Of a stretch of DNA of 64,000 nt, positions 58,483-64,000 are shown piece after piece; position 1 is the first letter of the stretch, and each line of letters opens with the position of its first letter. A program made the position numbers and the translations under genes. This DNA is from Bauldia sp965232525 (GTDB taxonomy: Bacteria; Pseudomonadota; Alphaproteobacteria; Rhizobiales; Kaistiaceae), in assembly GCF_965232525.1 (NCBI RefSeq), contig NZ_OZ246980.1:1426001-1490000 (forward strand). The letters are read 5' to 3'. The notes under the pieces were generated by a model. The model ran no database searches and was not told the DNA's origin. It was given only the letters and a program-made list of their open reading frames with translations.

Positions 58483-59370
58483 GTGCCGTTGCGGGCGCAG
58501 ATGGAACCAAGGGCTGGTGTCGCCACGAACAGCCGAGCGAAGACCGCGCGGCTTGCATTTGTTGTTCCGGCTTACAACGAGGAAGCGCTGATCGGTCGCT
58601 GCCTGGAGTCGATCCTCCGCGAGACCGAGGACCGCACCGACGATGTCGATATCGTCGTCGTCGACAATGCCAGCACCGACCGGACCGGTGCGATCGCCCG
58701 GAGCTATCCGCGCGTGCGGGTTATCGAAGAGCCCGACAAGGGGCTGGTCAAGGCGCGGCACGCCGGTTACCGGGCGACCGATGCCCCGCTGATTGCCAAT
58801 GTCGATTCCGATTGCTCGCTCACCCCTGGCTGGGTCGACACGGTGTTCGATGCGTTCGACGCCGACGACGATCTCGCGGCGCTGAGCGGGCCGTTCATCT
58901 ACGACGACCTCGGCCGGTTCGGTCGCGGCCTGACCCGGGTCTGGTATGCCATCGGCTACGCGATCTACCGGATCGACACCCGCGTGTTCGGCCTCGGTGG
59001 GATGCTGCAGGGGGGCAACTTCGTGGTCCGCCGTTCGGCAATGGAGCAGATCGGTGGATTCGACACCTCGATCGAGTTCTACGGCGAGGACTCCGACGTC
59101 GCCTACCGGATCAGCAAGGTTGGCCGGGTCAAGTGGACCTTCAAGCTGCCCGCCTATTCGTCGGCACGCCGGCTCAAGGGCGAGGGGTTCATCGCCACCG
59201 GGTTCCGCTACACGGTGAACCACTTCGCCATTCACTTTGGCCGTGGCCCGGTCACCAAGACGCATCGGGACCTCCGGCCGCATGCGCCACCGGGCGAACC
59301 GGATTCGCTGGAAACCTCGGGCGATCGGCCGCGGTCGAACCAGGTGTCGGCCGACTACGGCTCGAAATAG
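58483..59370 (+). CDS. Family 2 glycosyltransferase
   Basis: 295 residues (GTG at 58483, or ATG at 58501). GT-A fold: LAFVVPAYNEEALIGRCLESIL, DIVVVDNASTDRTGAIA, VIEEPDKGLVKARHAGYRA and the metal-binding DSDCSL segment (NVDSD), then MLQGGNFVVRRSAMEQIGGFD and YGEDSDVAYRI. It transfers a sugar to an unknown acceptor in the cytoplasm. The last 16 bases overlap the convergent metallohydrolase gene. Confidence 0.9.
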   Translation: MPLRAQMEPRAGVATNSRAKTARLAFVVPAYNEEALIGRCLESILRETEDRTDDVDIVVVDNASTDRTGAIARSYPRVRVIEEPDKGLVKARHAGYRATDAPLIANVDSDCSLTPGWVDTVFDAFDADDDLAALSGPFIYDDLGRFGRGLTRVWYAIGYAIYRIDTRVFGLGGMLQGGNFVVRRSAMEQIGGFDTSIEFYGEDSDVAYRISKVGRVKWTFKLPAYSSARRLKGEGFIATGFRYTVNHFAIHFGRGPVTKTHRDLRPHAPPGEPDSLETSGDRPRSNQVSADYGSK

Positions 59371-60794
59371 ACCGGGTTCGACAGGGCGCGGCGGATCACC
59401 GGCGGGGACTGTGGGTCGGGGAGCGGCGGCCGCGGTTCGGGAACCGAGCGGTAATAGTCACGGACGAGATTCACCAGCCGCTCGGTGCTTGCCTCGGCCT
59501 GAATTTCCGCGCGGAGAAACGTGTCGGCACCGGAGACCTTGAGCGTCATCACCGACCGGTCATCGGGGATGATGCGGTGGGCAACTTCGCCTTGTTCGCC
59601 GACCAGAACGAGCTGATCGCCGGCCGCGCCGTTGACGTTTGCCGTGACCGTCTGGGTCTCGCCACGGGTCGCTGTGCCGCCCATCGGCGTGTCGTTCACC
59701 GTGATCTCCAAATGCGGGCCGTCCGGCGCCTCGGTGATGTAGCCGCGGCCCGACCGCAGGCCGGCGAGGATGCCGTCGACGCTCAGTTCGTCGAGGTAGA
59801 GGACGGTGGTCGGCGAGGCGAGCCCGAACGGATTGTCGGGCTCGAACCGGTCGGGCTGATGGTAGTCGCTGCCGCCGATCGCGGTGATCCGCGCGCCGGT
59901 GGCCAGACGCTTGTCATAGAGGGCGAGCGACTGGTCGTTCAGCGCCAGCCAGAGGTGCTGCCAGACCTCCATGCAGTCGATACGCGGCATGGTGTGCAGC
60001 CAGGGGATCGGCGGCTTGTCGTGGTTGATGGAGAGCAGCGCGCCGAGCGCGCCCACCGCATCGGCGAGTTTATGCGGATCGTCCTGTTCGACCATGCGGA
60101 AGTCGACCCAGTCCGGCAGGCCGAAGGCGTTGGCGTGGCCGCGCTTGGTGGTCACCTCCATACCCTTGAGGAAGACGAGATCGGGTGATGAGGCGGGTCC
60201 GAAATAGTCCCAGGCCGTTGTGGTGTTGTGGTCGGTGATGGCGAGGAAATCGAGCCCCTTGGCGGCGGCGGTGCGGTGGAGGAGTTCGGGCGCGCCGGCG
60301 GCGTCGCTGTGAAAGGTGTGGGCGTGGAGATCGCCCTTGTACCAGCCCGGCTCTGAGCGTCGGGGCTCCGGGAACGATACAGGCGGTTTCGGCGGCCGCG
60401 CCGCCGTCGAGGTGGCGAACATGAAGGTCGCCGCGAAACCGGCTGGCGGCGTGCCGATCAGACCGAGGATCACCTGCCACGTGCCCGCCGGGATTGGGCC
60501 CGCGACATAGCCCGGCGTCGCCGCGTCGGTGGCGATGAAGAAGCGATCGCGCGCGCCGCCGCTCCACCCGCGGAAACCGTCCGATGTGGGGAAGTTAGTG
60601 GCGCTCGGATCGAAGATGCCGAGGTCGATGTAGAAGTCTCGTGTCCGCTCGTAGACGACACGCAGATCGAGACGAGTCACGCCGGCGGGCACGATGAACG
60701 GGATGTAGACATAGGGTCCGGACGCCGCCTGCTCCGGCGCGATGGGCACGGTGATCGTCGTTTCGCCATCGGCGACGAGGTGCGCAGGTGTCAT
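59355..60794 (-). CDS. CehA/McbA-type PHP metallohydrolase
   Basis: 479 residues. Residues 1-145 form a beta-sandwich (VYIPFIVPAGVTRLDLRVVYER ... PAGTWQVILGLIG). The PHP-like metal centre follows: GDLHAHTFHSD, LAITDHNTTT, GMEVTTKRGHANAFGL, LLSINHD and IGGSDYHQPD, which supply the His, Asp and Glu ligands. CehA of rhizobia hydrolyses carbaryl, and other relatives are phosphoesterases or of unknown function. No signal peptide. Its ATG overlaps the stop of the ABC ATPase gene (ATGA), so it belongs to the transporter operon. Confidence 0.88.
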   Translation of the reverse strand: MTPAHLVADGETTITVPIAPEQAASGPYVYIPFIVPAGVTRLDLRVVYERTRDFYIDLGIFDPSATNFPTSDGFRGWSGGARDRFFIATDAATPGYVAGPIPAGTWQVILGLIGTPPAGFAATFMFATSTAARPPKPPVSFPEPRRSEPGWYKGDLHAHTFHSDAAGAPELLHRTAAAKGLDFLAITDHNTTTAWDYFGPASSPDLVFLKGMEVTTKRGHANAFGLPDWVDFRMVEQDDPHKLADAVGALGALLSINHDKPPIPWLHTMPRIDCMEVWQHLWLALNDQSLALYDKRLATGARITAIGGSDYHQPDRFEPDNPFGLASPTTVLYLDELSVDGILAGLRSGRGYITEAPDGPHLEITVNDTPMGGTATRGETQTVTANVNGAAGDQLVLVGEQGEVAHRIIPDDRSVMTLKVSGADTFLRAEIQAEASTERLVNLVRDYYRSVPEPRPPLPDPQSPPVIRRALSNPVYFEP

Positions 60795-62875
60795 AGGGGA
60801 GCCCCTTCGAGGTCAAGCGTTTCGGCGTGGTGGCAGGCAACGGCGGTGTCCTCGATCGAACGCATCGGCGGTTGCTGTTCCCTGCAGATGTCGGTCGCGT
60901 AGCGGCAGCGCGGCGCGAAGGCGCATCCGGTCGGAAGGTCGGCCGGGTTCGGCACCGTACCGCGCAAGCGGATCGGCTTACGCCGAGCGCGGGCGCGCGG
61001 ATCGGGCGACAGCACAGCACTCATCAGCGCCTCGGTGTAGGGATGCCGGGGGCTGCGGTAGATGCGATCGGTCGCGGCAAGCTCGACGATACGGCCGGCA
61101 TACATCACCGCGACCCGATCGCTGATGTGGGCGACCACGGCGAGATCATGGGAGATCAGCAGATAGGTGAGGCCGAAATCGGCCTGGACCTGGCCGAGCA
61201 GGTTGAGGATTTGCGCCTGGACCGAGACGTCGAGGGCCGACACCGGCTCGTCGGCGACCACCACCTTCGGGTCTGGCGCCAAGGCCCGCGCGACGCCGAT
61301 GCGCTGGCGCTGGCCGCCGCTGAAGGCGTGCGGATAGCGTTCCAGGAAAGAGCGATCGAGACCGACGCGCGTGAAGACGCCCTCGACCCGATCCCGCACC
61401 TCCGATTCCGACAGGCTCCGCCCGACCCGCAGCGGCTCGGCGATGATGTCGTAGGCAGTCATGCGCGGATTCAGCGAGGCGAACGGGTCCTGAAAGATCA
61501 TCCGGAGATCGTTCCAGTACGGCCGCCACGCGGATGTCGAGCGCTCAGCGAGATCGATGTCGGCGCCGTTCTCCCGGTAGGTGATCGCCCCGGCGGTAGC
61601 GGGCTGCAGGCCGATCAGGGTCTGGCCGAGGGTGGTCTTGCCGCAGCCCGACTCGCCGACCAGGCCAAGGGTCTCGCCAGCGATCAGGTCGAACGAGACG
61701 TCAGTGACCGCCTTGACCGTACCGGTGTGCCGATTGAAGAAGCCGGTGCGGATGTCGAAATGGGTGGTGAGGCCGGCGGCGGACAGGACCGGCGATCGTG
61801 TGCCGGCCTCCGTGCCGATGGCGTCTGCCGCTGCTCGCGCCGTCGGGCGGGTCGGAAGATGAAACCGCGCGGCGTCCGGTCCGTAGGCGTGGCAGCGGAC
61901 GGATCGGTCGCCCTCCGGCGATACCACGGGCGGTGGGACCGTGTCGCACACGCCCACGACGGCGGCGGTGCAGCGTTGATGAAACGCGCAGCCGGACGGG
62001 CGATTTTCGAGGATCGGCACGGTGCCCGGGATCGCCGGGAGGCTGGTCTTGCGGCCCGCGCCGAGGCGGGGCACCGAGGCAATCAGGCCGCGCGTATAGG
62101 GATGTTTCGGATCGGCGAGGACCTGGTCAACCGGCCCCTCCTCGACCACCTGGCCGAGATACATGATGATCACCCGATCGGCGATCTCGGCGACAACGCC
62201 GAGGTCGTGAGTGATGAACAGGATCGCCATGCCGGTTCGCGCGCGCAGGTCGCGGATCAGGTCGAGGATGACGGCCTGGGTGGTGACGTCGAGGGCGGTG
62301 GTCGGTTCGTCGGCGATCAGCAGGCGGGGATCGCAGATCAACGCCATGGCGATCATCGCCCGCTGGCGCTGGCCGCCGGAGAGCTCGAAGGTGTAGGCGT
62401 CGACGCGCTGTTCCGGGTCGGGCATGCCGACCTGGCGCAGTGCTGCGATCGCCGCCTGTTTCGCCTGGCGCTTGGAGATCTTGCGATGCCAGACCAGCGC
62501 CTCGGCGATCTGGTTGCCGATCGTGTACATCGGCGACAGGGCACTCATCGGCTCCTGATAGATCATGCCGATCTCGCCGCCGCGAATGTCGCGGAGCAGC
62601 GGGTCGGACTCTTTCAGCGTGGCGAGGTTGACGATATCGCCGTCGGCGTCCCGGTAGGCGATGGTGCCGCTGTCGATGGTCGCGGCGGTGTCGAGAATAC
62701 GCAGCACCGATTTGGCGGTCAGCGTCTTGCCGCATCCGGATTCGCCGACCAGGCAGACGGTCTCGCCCGGGCTGATGGTGAAGCCGACCCGATCGAGCGC
62801 GAGATGGGACCGCTTGCCGTCGCGGAAGGAGACGGAGAGGTCAGCGACGTCGAGAAGCGGGCCCTCACTTGGCAT
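60791..62875 (-). CDS. Dipeptide/oligopeptide-type ABC transporter, fused double ATPase
   Basis: 694 residues containing two complete ATPase domains (DppD plus DppF type). Domain 1: LVGESGCGKTLTAKSVL, LSGGQRQRAMIAMALICDPRLLIADEPTTALDVT. Domain 2 (from about 360): LVGESGCGKTTLGQTLIGL, FSGGQRQRIGVARALAPDPKVVVADEPVSALDVS. Each ends in the peptide-transporter C-terminal extension with clustered Cys (GCAFHQRC, GCAFAPRC). Powers import through the permeases encoded upstream. Overlaps the permease gene by 11 bp. Confidence 0.95.
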   Translation of the reverse strand: MPSEGPLLDVADLSVSFRDGKRSHLALDRVGFTISPGETVCLVGESGCGKTLTAKSVLRILDTAATIDSGTIAYRDADGDIVNLATLKESDPLLRDIRGGEIGMIYQEPMSALSPMYTIGNQIAEALVWHRKISKRQAKQAAIAALRQVGMPDPEQRVDAYTFELSGGQRQRAMIAMALICDPRLLIADEPTTALDVTTQAVILDLIRDLRARTGMAILFITHDLGVVAEIADRVIIMYLGQVVEEGPVDQVLADPKHPYTRGLIASVPRLGAGRKTSLPAIPGTVPILENRPSGCAFHQRCTAAVVGVCDTVPPPVVSPEGDRSVRCHAYGPDAARFHLPTRPTARAAADAIGTEAGTRSPVLSAAGLTTHFDIRTGFFNRHTGTVKAVTDVSFDLIAGETLGLVGESGCGKTTLGQTLIGLQPATAGAITYRENGADIDLAERSTSAWRPYWNDLRMIFQDPFASLNPRMTAYDIIAEPLRVGRSLSESEVRDRVEGVFTRVGLDRSFLERYPHAFSGGQRQRIGVARALAPDPKVVVADEPVSALDVSVQAQILNLLGQVQADFGLTYLLISHDLAVVAHISDRVAVMYAGRIVELAATDRIYRSPRHPYTEALMSAVLSPDPRARARRKPIRLRGTVPNPADLPTGCAFAPRCRYATDICREQQPPMRSIEDTAVACHHAETLDLEGAPL

Positions 62876-63977
62876 GAGGGTCCGCCGCGTCGCGCAAACC
62901 GTCGCCGAAGAAATTGAGGGCGAGCACGGCGATGACCACCGCCAGGCCCGGCGTGAACAGCCAGGGGGCCGCCGAGATCGAGCGAAGGTTCTGGGCTTCC
63001 TGCAACAAGACCCCCCAGCTTACCACCGGCTGGCGGAGGCCGATGCCGAGGAAGCTGAGCGAGGTCTCGGCAACGATCATGCCGGGGATTGCCAGGGTGA
63101 CCACGGCGATCATGTGCGACAGGAAGGACGGCGCCATGTGGCGGATCAGGATGCGCGGGGTCTTGCAGCCATCGAGCCGCGCCGCCTTGACGAAGTCCTC
63201 GCTCTTCAGCGCCAGGAATCGCCCGCGGACGACACGGGCCAGGCCCGTCCAGCCGATCACCGACAAGATCACGGTGATCAGAAAGTAGGTCTGGATCGGC
63301 GAGGTGGTCGGCGGGATCGCCGCGGCGAGGCCGATCCACAGCGGGATCGACGGCAGCGACTGCATGAACTCGATCACCCGCTGGATGCCGACATCGATCC
63401 AGCCGCCGAGATAGCCGGACAGGCCGCCGAGCAGGAGGCCGAGCACCAGGCTGATGGCGACGCCGATCAGGCCGATCGTCATCGATACCCGGGAGGCGTA
63501 GATGGTGCGCGACAGCACGTCCCGGCCGAGCCGGTCGGCACCGGCGAAGTACACCCGGTCGCCGTGGTTGACCGGGCCGAACAGATGGCGGTCGGCCGGG
63601 ATCAGGCCGAACAGGCGATATTCGGCGCCGCGAACGAACAGCCCGATCGGGATGATGTCCTCCGGGTCCTCGACGAAGGTGCGGCGGCCGGAGTTGTAGT
63701 CGATCTCGCTCTTGGTGCCGATGACGTGGGGGCGGAATGTGAGCCCCTCGTCGGTGCGGAGGAACCAGTGGATTGCCTGCGGCGGGGCGTAGGTATGGCT
63801 GGGGCTGTAGTCTTCCGGCGTGTAGGGCGCGAGAAACTCGACGAACAGCGCCACCAGATAGATCAAGACGGTGATCACGCCGCCGATCATGCCCAGCCGG
63901 TGGCGGCGGAAGCGCCGCCACATCAGTGTCCATTGGCCGGCGACCGCGTCGCTGGCGGTGGTGGCGCGGTCGCTCAC
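62865..63977 (-). CDS. ABC transporter permease (DppC/OppC type)
   Basis: 370 residues, starting with GTG at 63977. Helix near residue 33 (HRLGMIGGVITVLIYLVALFVEFLAPY), then a long periplasmic insert (residues 60-160), and five further helices. EAA-type loop: ALKSEDFVKAARLDGCKTPRILIRHMAPSFLSHMIAV, then IPGMIVAETSLSFLGIGLRQPVVSWG. The insert is longer than usual for DppC (about 300 residues in total), as in the variant found with long-chain or unusual substrates. Confidence 0.93.
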   Translation of the reverse strand: MSDRATTASDAVAGQWTLMWRRFRRHRLGMIGGVITVLIYLVALFVEFLAPYTPEDYSPSHTYAPPQAIHWFLRTDEGLTFRPHVIGTKSEIDYNSGRRTFVEDPEDIIPIGLFVRGAEYRLFGLIPADRHLFGPVNHGDRVYFAGADRLGRDVLSRTIYASRVSMTIGLIGVAISLVLGLLLGGLSGYLGGWIDVGIQRVIEFMQSLPSIPLWIGLAAAIPPTTSPIQTYFLITVILSVIGWTGLARVVRGRFLALKSEDFVKAARLDGCKTPRILIRHMAPSFLSHMIAVVTLAIPGMIVAETSLSFLGIGLRQPVVSWGVLLQEAQNLRSISAAPWLFTPGLAVVIAVLALNFFGDGLRDAADPHAK

Positions 63978-64000
63978 AGCGTTGCCCCCGAGGTGACCTG
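63974..64000 (-). CDS. 3' end of an upstream gene, probably the partner permease (DppB type)
   Basis: On the minus strand the edge sequence reads Gln-Val-Thr-Ser-Gly-Ala-Thr-Leu-stop, with the TGA overlapping the GTG start of the DppC-type gene. In Dpp/Opp operons the gene directly before dppC is dppB. Only nine codons are visible, so identity is inferred from order. Confidence 0.45.
   Translation of the reverse strand, partial: QVTSGATL

Noticed and set aside
60827..62917. Very long open frame on the plus strand opposite the double-ATPase gene
   Set aside because: It is antisense to a protein with complete Walker, signature and switch motifs. Long open antisense frames are expected in GC-rich coding DNA, and the translated product has no recognisable domain.

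Overview
The window is high-GC DNA (roughly 65% by eye), densely coded on both strands, with Shine-Dalgarno led genes and many ATGA stop/start overlaps. Gene families (sdhCDAB, leuD/leuB/asd, CehA/McbA hydrolase, apionate catabolism, dispersed palindromic repeats) point to an alphaproteobacterium. The leuD - CoA ester lyase - pyridoxal kinase and leuB - asd neighbourhoods suggest, by inference only, the Hyphomicrobiales or a relative. No rRNA or complete standard tRNA is visible.

Layout. 0-2 kb: the end of a D-2-hydroxyacid dehydrogenase and a LacI regulator. 2-9.8 kb: small secreted proteins, a GNAT enzyme, a zincin-type metallopeptidase, a secreted TPR protein, leuD, a CitE-like lyase, pyridoxal kinase and a nitronate monooxygenase. 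9.9-13.6 kb: a repeat-rich stretch with three tandem units of about 350-395 bp, a tRNA-like element in a hairpin-rich intergenic region, ppa, and two copies of a 132-bp element with 28-bp inverted termini. 13.6-16.4 kb: VOC, DUF429 and META-domain proteins. 16.5-25.6 kb: an array of five full and two truncated paralogues of an RTX-like, beta-helical, probably type I-secreted protein, with three small exported proteins between copies 1 and 2. Two of these look like allene-oxide-cyclase/dirigent barrels. This array is the strongest candidate for an undescribed system. 26-38 kb: small exported proteins, a DUF2269 / SDR-DoxX / DCC operon, asd, leuB, a cyclic-nucleotide-binding protein, an orphan XRE regulator, a membrane-anchored TPR protein and a GH16-like protein.

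38.5-44.3 kb: the succinate dehydrogenase genes in the order sdhC-sdhD-sdhA, then two sulfotransferase paralogues, a DUF3052 gene and a VapD-like gene, and only then sdhB.

44.6-58.3 kb: a sugar-acid catabolic cluster. A divergent iron alcohol dehydrogenase and a NanR/FadR-type GntR regulator precede a run of co-directional genes: apnL-like lactonase, RuBisCO-like protein (oiaX), DUF1537 kinase (oiaK), apnO-like oxidoisomerase, a carbohydrate ABC importer (binding protein, two permeases, ATPase), an HpcH/HpaI aldolase and a D-2-hydroxyacid dehydrogenase. The combination matches the known D-apionate pathway, in which apionolactone is opened, D-apionate becomes 3-oxo-isoapionate, this is phosphorylated, and the RuBisCO-like enzyme yields 3-phosphoglycerate and glycolate. 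58.5-64 kb: a glycosyltransferase, then a minus-strand operon of a Dpp/Opp-type ABC transporter with a CehA/McbA-type metallohydrolase as its last gene.
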